A stretch of 49,893 nt of DNA, taken from positions 1-49,893 of the forward strand of contig JAAZOT010000018.1 of the NCBI GenBank assembly GCA_012797605.1. The letters are read 5' to 3'. This document shows, piece after piece, positions 26,417-34,777 of this stretch. The DNA comes from Spirochaetales bacterium. GTDB taxonomy: Bacteria > Spirochaetota > JAAYUW01. Position 1 is the stretch's first letter. Every line of letters begins with the position of its first letter. The notes under the pieces were generated by a model that was not told the origin of the DNA, made no database searches, and was given only the letters and a program-made list of their open reading frames with translations. A program made the position numbers and the translations under genes.

Positions 26417-27319
26417 TCATTCGCTTTTATCAAATGATTTTTGCTTAAAAGTTATATCCAATAAAAATCCTTCGTCAGAATAATATTTTCTTGTATTTCC
26501 TTCAATTAAAAACCTAACTCCAGTAATTTCCTTAAATTGCATTGCTGTGTTAACTATTTGATATATTTGTATTTCAATTGATTTTAATCCATTTCTGTTG
26601 TTCAAAAAGGCTTTGTTAAAATCGAGATATAATACTTTATTTTTAATCCATGCCCCAAGAAGTCTTGTTCCTTCAGGAATTAAGTTTAAATATGGATCTT
26701 TAGGTTTATAATTTATTAGAAAAGAAATGACGGCGAAAATCGGTGAGTCAGTGTAATCAATTTTTTCAACTTTTCTAGCAAGATAAAGTTCATATTCTTT
26801 ATCTAAAGCCGCTAGATATATTATAAAATCTTTTGAGTTTATTTTATATGTAATATTTACTTTATCGACATTAGTATCATTCAAATTGTCTTTTTTATCA
26901 TTGTTATTATCATCTTTTTGATTTTTGTTTTCTTTCAAGGATGTATTTTCTTCAGAATTGTTTATAGTTGTTTTATTAACAGAATCATTTTTATTGGTAT
27001 TTTCTATATTTTTATCTTTTTCAGACTCATCTTTTGTAGTATTATTGTCTTTAGGTGATTCAGTAAGCTTTGTATCATTTGATATGGTTTTTGGAAAAAG
27101 TTTCGATAAAAAATCAAGTTTAATCTTATTTTCTTTTGAGTTTTTTGAAAATTTGCTGCCTTCATCAACTTTTTCTGTGTTAGTCTGAAAAATACCATTA
27201 TTTTTAGCAAAAGAATAAAGTAAAAATGAAGCATAACCCATAAGTATTATAAGTATAAAGACTAAAAATAGTGGAAAGGCAAAACTTTTATTTTTACTTT
27301 TTCTTCTCTTTTTTTTCAT
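26417..27319 (-). CDS. GerMN-domain protein with Asn/Lys/Asp-rich linker
   Basis: A basic N-terminus (MKKKRRKSKNK) and one membrane helix (about 13-38) anchor the protein. A disordered linker rich in Asn, Lys, Asp, Ser and Glu follows to about residue 150, then a GerMN domain (about 155-300). The domain shows VNITYKI, an L-RKVEKI strand, PEGTRLLGAWIKNKVLYLDFN and VRFLIEGNTRK. GerMN was named from spore germination protein GerM but also occurs in non-sporulating bacteria, where it is thought to act in the envelope. It is convergent with the ABC-F gene and divergent from the DUF192 gene. Confidence 0.85.
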   Translation of the reverse strand: MKKKRRKSKNKSFAFPLFLVFILIILMGYASFLLYSFAKNNGIFQTNTEKVDEGSKFSKNSKENKIKLDFLSKLFPKTISNDTKLTESPKDNNTTKDESEKDKNIENTNKNDSVNKTTINNSEENTSLKENKNQKDDNNNDKKDNLNDTNVDKVNITYKINSKDFIIYLAALDKEYELYLARKVEKIDYTDSPIFAVISFLINYKPKDPYLNLIPEGTRLLGAWIKNKVLYLDFNKAFLNNRNGLKSIEIQIYQIVNTAMQFKEITGVRFLIEGNTRKYYSDEGFLLDITFKQKSFDKSE

Positions 27320-27365
27320 GGTTATATTTTCGGCAAGATAATAGAATAGATAATAAAATCAATCG

Positions 27366-27394
27366 TTGACAAAAGTTATAATATGAAGTAATTA
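27366..27394 (+). promoter_or_regulatory. Promoter for the DUF192-kinase-sigma-like operon
   Basis: TTGACA (27366-27371) and TAATTA (27389-27394) are separated by 17 bases, 36 bases before the ATG at 27431. This is the only well-formed promoter seen ahead of the five-gene plus-strand unit ending at 31424. Confidence 0.5.
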
Positions 27395-27430
27395 TTTTTA
27401 TGAATTACACTATCAATATCTGAGGTTTAT

Positions 27431-27892
27431 ATGAAAAAAATACTAACTTTCTTTATGATTTTAATTTTTATAAGTGTTTCATTCTATGGATGCAATCAAA
27501 ATAACCACTTTATTGAAATAAATGGGGTTAAGCTTTATATTGAGATTGCCTTAACTGATCAAGAAAGAGCTACAGGTCTAATGTTTAGGGAAAAGATACC
27601 AGAGAACTATGGAATGCTTTTTATTTTTGAAAAGGAACAGGTACTGAATTTTTGGATGAAAAACACATCTATTCCTTTATCGATTGCTTATATTAGAGAA
27701 AATGGTCTTATAATAGGTATTTACGATATGAATCCTTATGATGAAACTCCAATTTCATCTATTTATCCTTGTAAATTTGCTTTAGAAGTCAATAAAGGTT
27801 GGTTTTCAAAAAACAATATTAAGGCTGGAGATACAATAAAACTGCCATCTATACAGACTCTTTTAGATTGGCATAAGGAGCAGATGAAGTAA
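27431..27892 (+). CDS. DUF192 lipoprotein
   Basis: A signal sequence with lipobox-like SFYGC (Cys21) precedes a DUF192 domain with the family hallmarks: the LTDQERATGLMFRE helix, GMLFIF, LNFWMKNTSIPL, and a C-terminal ALEVNKGWFSKNNIKAGD. The fold is known from structures; the biochemical role is not. The upstream element GAGG precedes the ATG by 7 bases. Its stop codon overlaps the start of the next gene (TAATG), which links their translation. It heads the unit containing the histidine kinase and sigma-like genes. Confidence 0.88.
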   Translation: MKKILTFFMILIFISVSFYGCNQNNHFIEINGVKLYIEIALTDQERATGLMFREKIPENYGMLFIFEKEQVLNFWMKNTSIPLSIAYIRENGLIIGIYDMNPYDETPISSIYPCKFALEVNKGWFSKNNIKAGDTIKLPSIQTLLDWHKEQMK

Positions 27893-28911
27893 TGTTTTAC
27901 TTGCTTGGATGGTTCTCAGAAGATAATCTTTTGAAATTATTAACAGAAAAAAAGGACTCTAACTTAATTATTTTTCATATAAATCAGGATGATTTTATAA
28001 GAGAAATAAAGATTACTTCGGATAATATTATCTTTATTAAAACATCAAATATTATTTTAAATGGGAAATTTCTTGATTTCGGTTTTTTAGTTTATGAGAC
28101 AAAGTTGAAACTAGTAAATTGTTTCTTTAATTCAAATTCCGATCTTATTTTAGCAAATTTAAAAAATTCAAGAACTGAAATTAAAAATGGATTTATTATC
28201 TCTAATATTATCAAAAATGATGAAGGAAATGACTTAATATTTTTTTTATCCACTATTTTTGGAGTTAAATGCAAGATTATAGGTATAGATTTCGAAAAGT
28301 TTCAGAATAACTGTGTTTACTATAACGGAAACTTCTATAACCATTACTTTTTTCTTTTTTCTTACGATAGTGAAATAAATTTTAAATATATTGATGAATT
28401 TTGGGAAGATTATTTAGGCCCTTATCTTATAACAGATGCTTTTGATGGAGGATTTAAGAATATCTCGTGGCAAAATCCAGTCCAATTTTTCTTAAATAAA
28501 ATTCCTTCTTTGTCTTATCAGCATATTGAAAATTCTATAAAATATTTTCCAATAAAAATAATTTCATTAAAAGAGGATTATTCTATCATAAAACTCAAAA
28601 TGGATTTTGGGAAATCGATAGATCTGTTTTATAATGATATTTCGGTTTTTTCTTATCAATATGCTTTTATAGAAAAATGTAACATACATATCCTTTTCAA
28701 TAAAATAAGGAGTATAAAAAAAGAAGGGAAATTTAATCTATTTATTTTAAGTGGAGATTTGCCTTTTATTATTAATGAGTACTTAAAAAACAATTTTAAA
28801 CTAACTAAATTGTTATCATTTAAATCTTTTACTGGTATAACTTCTAATTTAATAATTATTCCAACTAAATCAATACCAAAATTAACAACAAATTGCATTT
28901 TTGGCATTTAA
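27892..28911 (+). CDS. Hypothetical 339-residue protein
   Basis: The start overlaps the stop of the DUF192 gene. The protein is aromatic and Asn-rich, with alternating beta-strand-like segments (LYLLGWF-type start, FIKTSNIIL, DEFWEDYLGPYLITDAFDGGF around residue 165, LFILSGDLPFIINEYL near 285). No signal peptide or clear membrane helix is visible, and I recognise no family or catalytic motif. The SGDLPF element followed by a C-terminal alpha/beta stretch could be a nucleotide or metal fold, but this is speculation. It is 17 bases from the kinase gene and so likely belongs to the same transcript. Confidence 0.6.
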   Translation: MFYLLGWFSEDNLLKLLTEKKDSNLIIFHINQDDFIREIKITSDNIIFIKTSNIILNGKFLDFGFLVYETKLKLVNCFFNSNSDLILANLKNSRTEIKNGFIISNIIKNDEGNDLIFFLSTIFGVKCKIIGIDFEKFQNNCVYYNGNFYNHYFFLFSYDSEINFKYIDEFWEDYLGPYLITDAFDGGFKNISWQNPVQFFLNKIPSLSYQHIENSIKYFPIKIISLKEDYSIIKLKMDFGKSIDLFYNDISVFSYQYAFIEKCNIHILFNKIRSIKKEGKFNLFILSGDLPFIINEYLKNNFKLTKLLSFKSFTGITSNLIIIPTKSIPKLTTNCIFGI

Positions 28912-28928
28912 AAGTATAGGTATAGTAT

Positions 28929-30179
28929 ATGAAAAATATTACTAATGAGGCATTACGTCTTTCTATTTATCTAGAAGTTTTTTCAGCTCTTAAAGATATC
29001 AAAAATGAACAGGTAATTTGTGATAGATTTTTTGAAAGAATAGGACACCACTTTGATATTCAAAAAGCTGGAATATATCTTCGAGATTTGAAAAAAGATG
29101 AATTGATATTCATTTCTGGAATAGGAGTAGATGGAAATAGTATCGAAATAAAGAGAATCTCTGTTTACAGTGGCTTTATTTTTGAGTTAATGAGCGGGAA
29201 AACGGAGTTAAGATTTGATAAAGTTAATAAAAAAGATATATTAGATTTCCCATTTCTAGAAAACATGTCTTCTGCTCTTATTTTCCCGATATATAGTGAA
29301 AAAAAACCACTTGGTTTTGCATTTTTTGGTAAATCTTTTGAGGACATTCCTTTTTCTGAAGAAGAAGAAAATATTTTAAGTTCACTCTTATCCCTAATCT
29401 CACCAATACTTGACTTGCAGATGACATATAAAGAGTTAAGTGTTTCACAATCTAAACTTGTCGAGGCAATAGAAAACCTTAAAAATTTTGAGCAAATTAA
29501 GAATTCATTTCTATATAATATAACACATGAATTAAAAACCCCACTTGTTACTATTGTGGGTTACTCTGAAATGCTTCATTCAAAAGATATGGGAGACCTT
29601 AATCAGATACAATTAAAAGGTATAGAAACAATTTTAAAAAACTCAAATCATCTACTTCAGATGATTGAAGATCTCTTGACTTTCGTAAATCTATCAGATA
29701 AGATTTCAAATCTTGATATACAAAAAGTTAATGTTGTGACAATAATATATGATGTCATAAAAAAGTTCGAAAACTCTCAAACTCAGATTATCCTTGATAT
29801 AGATTACCCTGAAATAATAATCTTTTGCGACCAATATTTAATAGGTAAAGCCATGGAACACTTAATTGATAACGCCATAAAATTTAATAAAGATAACGCA
29901 CCTATAACAATAAAGGTCGAAGTAGATAAACAAAACATGAAAGTAAAAGTATTGATAATAGATAAAGGTATAGGTATGGATTATCAAACATTTGCTGCCT
30001 CTATGAAAAATTTCATTCAAGAATCGAAGGATTTAAATAGAAAATATAGCGGCATCGGTTTCGGGCTTTCATTTGTAAACAAGATATTCTCTATTCATCA
30101 ATTTGAAATACTGTTTAATTCCATAAAAGGTAAAGGAACTGAAATTGGATTTTCAACATCAATACTATCTTACAAATGA
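28929..30179 (+). CDS. Cytosolic sensor histidine kinase with GAF domain
   Basis: Domains in order: GAF (about 12-160), a linker coiled coil (about 160-190), HisKA with phosphoacceptor His200 in THELKTP, and HATPase_c with N-box HLIDNAIKFN, G1 DKGIGMD and G2 GIGFGLSF. There are no membrane helices, so it senses an internal signal through the GAF domain. No response regulator is adjacent. Its 3' end overlaps the following sigma-like gene by 35 bases, which suggests that the two products work together. Confidence 0.9.
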   Translation: MKNITNEALRLSIYLEVFSALKDIKNEQVICDRFFERIGHHFDIQKAGIYLRDLKKDELIFISGIGVDGNSIEIKRISVYSGFIFELMSGKTELRFDKVNKKDILDFPFLENMSSALIFPIYSEKKPLGFAFFGKSFEDIPFSEEEENILSSLLSLISPILDLQMTYKELSVSQSKLVEAIENLKNFEQIKNSFLYNITHELKTPLVTIVGYSEMLHSKDMGDLNQIQLKGIETILKNSNHLLQMIEDLLTFVNLSDKISNLDIQKVNVVTIIYDVIKKFENSQTQIILDIDYPEIIIFCDQYLIGKAMEHLIDNAIKFNKDNAPITIKVEVDKQNMKVKVLIIDKGIGMDYQTFAASMKNFIQESKDLNRKYSGIGFGLSFVNKIFSIHQFEILFNSIKGKGTEIGFSTSILSYK

Positions 30180-30918
30180 ATTTAATCAAAAAATGATTGA
30201 ATATTTAAATGAAATTGATGATATTGAAAAGTCTAAAAAATTATTAGATTTAATATTTAATTTACTTTATCCAGCTATAATTAATTTTGTAAATTATAAG
30301 AGGATTTCTAATCCAGATATCATTTCTGATTTTATTTCACAGGTATATGAAAATTTTTCTGTTTTTATTCTTAAAGCTAAATCGTTTTTAAAAAATAATG
30401 AAAACTTTATTTTCTATTATTATTTTATCAAAAATCTTTATTTTGAATGGCAAAACTTTAATAGAAAGATTAAAGCAAAAAAAAATAGTAGAGAAAATGA
30501 AGAACTTTCCTTTTTAGAGATAATCAAAAACAAATCTAATGTTGTAGCATCACCAGATTGTTCTAGTATTGATGAAATGAAGGAAATAATTAAAAAATGT
30601 CTATACAACCATTTTGACAGAGAAGAAGTGGCAATGTTTTTGACTTACTATTGTTTTTTGTTGGACAATAAGGATTATATATTTTTATCTGAGTACTTTA
30701 ATATTACTATTATTAATCTCATAAACTTATTAGAGGATGAAAACATAAACAAATCCGATTCATTTAACGATACACTTGATGAAAAACTTATTGAAAACCT
30801 ATTTAATCAATCAATTTCATCCTTTAGAGTCGCTATTACAAGAATTAAGAAAAAAATGAAAATAAAATGTAATTACCTTGCAGAAAATTACTTATTTATA
30901 GATGAAGGTGAGATATGA
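30145..30918 (+). CDS. Divergent sigma-70-like (ECF-like) protein
   Basis: The start is TTG 30145 with AAGGA 7 bases upstream, inside the kinase gene; a later ATG at 30193 lacks a ribosome binding site. Residues about 35-112 resemble sigma region 2: LYPAIINFVN, then NPDIISDFISQVYENF (compare DAEDLVQEVF) and FYYYFIKNLYFEWQNFNRK (compare WLYRIARN...R). Residues about 150-240 resemble region 4, ending ISSFRVAITRIKKKMK, which parallels the recognition helix end of ECF sigma factors. The acidic insertion at 195-215 is unusual. Remote similarity only; it could instead be a related regulator. The stop overlaps the next gene by 4 bases. Confidence 0.55.
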   Translation: MDFQHQYYLTNEFNQKMIEYLNEIDDIEKSKKLLDLIFNLLYPAIINFVNYKRISNPDIISDFISQVYENFSVFILKAKSFLKNNENFIFYYYFIKNLYFEWQNFNRKIKAKKNSRENEELSFLEIIKNKSNVVASPDCSSIDEMKEIIKKCLYNHFDREEVAMFLTYYCFLLDNKDYIFLSEYFNITIINLINLLEDENINKSDSFNDTLDEKLIENLFNQSISSFRVAITRIKKKMKIKCNYLAENYLFIDEGEI

Positions 30919-31424
30919 TAGAAGATTTATTATTAAAATCAGCATTGGGTCAAAAACTAAGTGATTATGAAATTGATAAAATAGAAGATACTTTCAAGAA
31001 AAATCCAGATCTAATAGGGGAATATATTTCTTTGAAATCTTATTTAAAAACCAAAAAAAGAGAAGGTATAGATGATAGCGTTTTTGTTATGAAAAAGTCT
31101 AAAAAAGTATTTTCAACTGTCGAAGTGATACAAAAAACTTTTGATCAGGTAAAAGCTGCAGCTATTATCGATTCATATTGTAGATTTTCTATAAGCTTAA
31201 ATTGGTATATCTTACATTTAGATATTAATTCAGATATTACATCCTATCATTTAAAAATTAAATCAATGGAAGATGATGCTGATATCCTCTTAAAAGATAG
31301 TCAGACCGAGCTGTTCCATATAGTTTTATCAAAAAATAGGGATTTTTCATATTCTTTTAGTAGTTCAAATGTGATTTTAAGTTGCAATGGTAGGAACCTA
31401 GCTCTTTTTTTTAGTGATTTATAA
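30915..31424 (+). CDS. Putative anti-sigma-like protein
   Basis: An ATGA overlap couples it to the sigma-like gene. The first 45 residues (LLLKSALGQKLSDYEIDKIEDTF, then LIGEYISLKSYL) resemble the helical sigma-binding module of anti-sigma factors, with the typical short acidic helix pair but without the zinc-binding His-x3-Cys-x2-Cys. The C-terminal 100 residues are beta-rich (WYILHLDINSD, DFSYSFSSSNVILSC) and have no membrane helix. The position directly after the sigma-like gene supports an inhibitory partner role; sequence alone is weak evidence. It ends 21 bases from the converging CHAT gene. Confidence 0.45.
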   Translation: MIEDLLLKSALGQKLSDYEIDKIEDTFKKNPDLIGEYISLKSYLKTKKREGIDDSVFVMKKSKKVFSTVEVIQKTFDQVKAAAIIDSYCRFSISLNWYILHLDINSDITSYHLKIKSMEDDADILLKDSQTELFHIVLSKNRDFSYSFSSSNVILSCNGRNLALFFSDL

Positions 31425-31445
31425 GTAAATATTAATTAAAAAATG

Positions 31446-32546
31446 TCATATCAGTATTTTTGTCAAAAAAGACAAAAAGCTAGATTTAGATAAAATCTTT
31501 ATTAATAATTCAAAAATATTATCATATTTATTTTCGATTATCAATTCAAATACTTCTTCAACATATTCTATTGGCACAATGTAAGGGAAAGATAGGATTA
31601 ATTTACTTCCCTTTTGGAAAAAGTGATTGATAATATTGTTTTCGGAATTTGAATAATTTATCATACAACATAATAATAATAATATTTGTGGGGTATTTTC
31701 AACTTGGTTTAAATAAAAAGGATTAAAAAAATTTTTTCCTATTTTGATTGAAGAAAAATCTTTTTTTCTATAACCATGAGCTAAAATCACAGGGATTTTT
31801 GATATATTAATTCCACTTATAAATTGATCATTATTTGAAAATACTATTCTATTTATCTTCATTTTATTCCATAGTTTCTCATTAATCTCAAATGAATTTT
31901 CCTTTAAGAAAAATAAATCATGAATTTTTATTTTCTGATTTTTTAAAGATTGAATAAAATTAATGTCGAATTTATCCAAATCTTGGATCAAAAATAAAGA
32001 TAAAATTCTTTTTTTTGCAAGATAATAAGATATAAATTGAAATGGCAATAAATGTAAATTATTACTTAGTTTTAATATTATAAAATCACTTTTAATAGAT
32101 AATATGTAATTCAAATCAATTAATTCTATTAAATTTTCATAGAAAATGTCTTTATATTTATGAATCTCATTAATATTCAAGTTTAACAATTTTTGGTTAA
32201 AATTAAAGGACAAGTTTAAAAGATATAAGTATTTTGATTTACTTATTTTGGTTTTATTAGTTCTTATTATATTTCTATTGCTATCTAAGTAATTTTGTGT
32301 TAGATCTTCATTAATTAATTCAAGATCTATAAAAATTAAATTATCTAAAGATTCTTTTTGATATATTTTATCTTTGGAAAATTTCTCATCCCATAAAAAA
32401 GGACCAAAAGATTCTTCTTTGATTTTGATTATATATTTATTATTTTTAATCTCGTCAATTTTTACAAAACTATCTTTTGTCGAGTTAACTATTACATCGA
32501 TTATTGAATCAGGATAATATTCAATTTCAATCTCTATAAAACTCAT
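31446..32546 (-). CDS. CHAT-domain (caspase-like) protein
   Basis: The C-terminal half (about 150-366) fits the CHAT peptidase fold. A leading LKLSNNLHLLPFQFI matches the usual L-x-x-LPFEAL strand. The catalytic dyad is His257 in ILAHGYR and Cys293 or Cys294 in LLLCCMIN, and the helix after it ends in GSKLILSFPYIVP (compare GA-x-VI-x-S-x-W). The N-terminal 150 residues are beta-rich, unassigned and contain no TPRs, unlike many CHAT proteins. The start overlaps the stop of tsaB by 4 bases, so it is read with that gene. The gene faces the sigma/anti-sigma-like pair tail to tail, which makes a protease-regulator link worth testing. Confidence 0.75.
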   Translation of the reverse strand: MSFIEIEIEYYPDSIIDVIVNSTKDSFVKIDEIKNNKYIIKIKEESFGPFLWDEKFSKDKIYQKESLDNLIFIDLELINEDLTQNYLDSNRNIIRTNKTKISKSKYLYLLNLSFNFNQKLLNLNINEIHKYKDIFYENLIELIDLNYILSIKSDFIILKLSNNLHLLPFQFISYYLAKKRILSLFLIQDLDKFDINFIQSLKNQKIKIHDLFFLKENSFEINEKLWNKMKINRIVFSNNDQFISGINISKIPVILAHGYRKKDFSSIKIGKNFFNPFYLNQVENTPQILLLLCCMINYSNSENNIINHFFQKGSKLILSFPYIVPIEYVEEVFELIIENKYDNIFELLIKILSKSSFLSFLTKILI

Positions 32547-33310
32547 CGTTCAATATTTTCTTCGGCATCAGATTTTCTAATATATAATGGTAAAAGTAAA
32601 TCAGGAGAAATAATGTATCTTTCAAACTTTTCAATATTCTTTTCAATAAAATTAATTATTTCAATACCATTAATTTTTGATTCAAAGATCGTAAAATGAT
32701 GTTTTTCTATTTGAGGAAAATTTTGTAAATCATCTAAAATTAAAATAGGCTTTGATTCTAATTTTTCTTCTAATTTTATTATTTCTTTTATTCTATCAAA
32801 AGCCAAATCTTCAATTTTAGGATTTATAAGTTGATCAATATCAATATCGTTAAGAGGTTTTTCAATAAAATCTTGAGAAAACCCGTACTTACTAAAATAG
32901 TATCTATTTTTCTTTCCAAAAATCATTGAATATAGGGTATAATAATTTTTTCCCAAAATTTTCAAATAATCAAAAGTATTGATAAATAAGTTGATATTAA
33001 TGAAAAAAGAATATGCTAATAATGAAATAGAGGGAAGCGGAAGGATTTTTATGTTTGAATTGAAGAATAAACCTTTTATTATTGAATGAGCGATTCTAAT
33101 TCCAGTAAATGAACCAGGTCCTGTTCCAATAAAAACATAATCAATCGAGTTTATTTTTAAGTGTAAGGTGCTAAGAGTGGAATCAATGATTAAAAGTATA
33201 TGCTCAGTATGATCAAATGGTGTTTTACTAGTAAAGGTAGCAAAAGTATCGCTAGTTTTAATAGTTAGATGAAAAGAAGATGTGGAAGTGTCTAAAAGTA
33301 ATATATTCAT
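32543..33310 (-). CDS. tsaB: tRNA threonylcarbamoyladenosine biosynthesis protein TsaB
   Basis: TsaB (YeaZ) supports TsaD in making t6A37 in ANN-decoding tRNAs. The start MNILLLDTS and the motif GTGPGSFTGIR (about 63-73) are diagnostic of the ASKHA-fold family. Length 255 is slightly above normal, with an extended middle (about 105-185) rich in Asp, Lys and Ile. The 4-base overlap with the downstream CHAT gene and a 4-base gap after the upstream permease place it inside the amino-acid transporter operon. tsaD and tsaE are not in the window. Confidence 0.93.
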   Translation of the reverse strand: MNILLLDTSTSSFHLTIKTSDTFATFTSKTPFDHTEHILLIIDSTLSTLHLKINSIDYVFIGTGPGSFTGIRIAHSIIKGLFFNSNIKILPLPSISLLAYSFFININLFINTFDYLKILGKNYYTLYSMIFGKKNRYYFSKYGFSQDFIEKPLNDIDIDQLINPKIEDLAFDRIKEIIKLEEKLESKPILILDDLQNFPQIEKHHFTIFESKINGIEIINFIEKNIEKFERYIISPDLLLPLYIRKSDAEENIER

Positions 33311-33314
33311 AAAA

Positions 33315-33989
33315 TTATTTTAAGTGGCTAGTGTCAAACCCTGGTATATAGAGTTTTTTTTCTACAATATCTGTGAGTTTGGTAATGATATATATAAAAA
33401 TAAGATAAATAATTCCAATAAATAGGTAAATTTCTAAGTTCATATATGTCTTTGAAGCAAAATTTTTTGATATATAGAAAAGTTCTGGAAGTCCAATTGT
33501 ATATGCAACCGAAGTGTATTGAATAAGGTAAACTATTTCGTTTGAAAGAGCAGGGATGGCAAATCTAAAAGCTTGAGGGAAAACAATAAGTCGGATTGCG
33601 TCCCATTTGTTTAATCCAATTGAATAGGCAGCTTCAATCTGTTCTTTTGAAATAGCCATAAAGCCACCCTTCAAATATTCTGCCTGATATGCAGAAGAGT
33701 TTATAATAAATGCGATTACTGCTGCTGTCAATGGTGATAATTTGATATTAATTCCTGGTAGACCGAAATAAATAAGAAAAAGCTGAACCATCATTGGAGT
33801 TCCACGGATTATTGTAATAATAAAATTGCATAAAATTTTGAAAAAACGATTTCCATATAAAACCCCAACAACCAGAAAAATAGCGGCAAAAAAACCAATA
33901 ATAGCAGATAAAAGAGTAAGTTCAAGGGTTATTCCGAGACCTTTTAATAGTGATGGAATATAGGTTACTAATTTTGAAAAAAACATCAT
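33315..33989 (-). CDS. Polar amino-acid ABC transporter permease (second)
   Basis: This is a HisM/GlnP-type permease of 224 residues with about five membrane helices. The segment SAYQAEYLKGGFMAIS is followed by the EAA loop EAAYSIGLNKWDAIRLIVFPQA, which docks the ATPase. It contains the same elements as the permease at 34778-35503, so the two may form a heterodimer. A start at either of two adjacent Met codons is possible. It lies 9 bases after the ATPase gene and 4 bases before tsaB. Confidence 0.93.
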   Translation of the reverse strand: MMFFSKLVTYIPSLLKGLGITLELTLLSAIIGFFAAIFLVVGVLYGNRFFKILCNFIITIIRGTPMMVQLFLIYFGLPGINIKLSPLTAAVIAFIINSSAYQAEYLKGGFMAISKEQIEAAYSIGLNKWDAIRLIVFPQAFRFAIPALSNEIVYLIQYTSVAYTIGLPELFYISKNFASKTYMNLEIYLFIGIIYLIFIYIITKLTDIVEKKLYIPGFDTSHLK

Positions 33990-33998
33990 ATTTAATTC

Positions 33999-34766
33999 CT
34001 ATTTTTTTTCTGATTCACCATAGAGTTCACTTATTTTGCTTAAAAACTCTCTAGTTCTTGGGTGAGTCGCTTCTGTGAAAAGCTTTAATGGTGGTCCTTG
34101 TTCAACTATTTTACCCTTTTCCATAAATATTACTTCATTTGCAACAGATTTTGCAAAACCCATTTCATGTGTCACACATATCATTGTCATACCTTCTTTT
34201 GCAAGGTTTTGCATTACCTGTAAAACTTCTCCAATAAGTTCAGGATCTAATGCACTTGTTGGTTCATCGAATAGTATTAAAAGTGGATCCATAGCCAAAG
34301 CTCTTGCAATACCGACTCTTTGTTTTTGTCCACCAGAAAGTTGAGCCGGATATTTATCTTTATGTTGATCGAGTCCGACTCTTTTTAATTCAAACATTGC
34401 CTTTTCGTATGCATCGGTTTTATTCATTTTTTTAACTTTTATAAGTCCTAGAGCGACATTATCTATCGCAGAAAGATGGTTAAAAAGGGCAAAATGCTGA
34501 AAAACCATTCCAATTTTCTGTCTTATTGATGGAATCTTAGAATGAGGGAGCTGTGTGATTTCAGTATTTTGAAGATAAATTCTACCTTTATCTGGAGGAT
34601 TTAAAAGGTTGATACATCTAAGAAGTGTTGATTTTCCAGTTCCAGATGGTCCGACAATGACCTTTACATCACCTTTATTTAATTTGAATGATACACCATC
34701 AAGAACTTTTTGTGAACCAAAAGCTTTTTCAATATTTTCGATTATAAGTAAATTTTCTTCCATCAT
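33999..34766 (-). CDS. Polar amino-acid ABC transporter ATP-binding protein
   Basis: A GlnQ/HisP-type ATPase of 255 residues. Walker A is GPSGTGKST, the Q-loop is in GMVFQHFALF, the signature is LSGGQKQR, Walker B is LLILFDEPTSALDPE, and the switch His is in VTHEMGF. All catalytic residues are present. It lies between the two permease genes (gaps of 9 and 11 bases). The next residue after the first Met is also Met, so the exact start is ambiguous by one codon. Confidence 0.95.
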   Translation of the reverse strand: MMEENLLIIENIEKAFGSQKVLDGVSFKLNKGDVKVIVGPSGTGKSTLLRCINLLNPPDKGRIYLQNTEITQLPHSKIPSIRQKIGMVFQHFALFNHLSAIDNVALGLIKVKKMNKTDAYEKAMFELKRVGLDQHKDKYPAQLSGGQKQRVGIARALAMDPLLILFDEPTSALDPELIGEVLQVMQNLAKEGMTMICVTHEMGFAKSVANEVIFMEKGKIVEQGPPLKLFTEATHPRTREFLSKISELYGESEKK

Positions 34767-34777
34767 AATTCCTTGAA

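Noticed and set aside
26925-27188. An 87-codon plus-strand frame opposite the GerMN linker
   Set aside because: It is Ser/Phe/Leu-rich because it is antisense to an Asn/Lys/Asp-rich disordered linker; no ribosome binding site or family.
30176-30178. ATG at 30176 as the start of the sigma-like gene
   Set aside because: It is not in frame with the sigma-like gene. The in-frame TTG at 30145 has a Shine-Dalgarno, while the in-frame ATG at 30193 has none.
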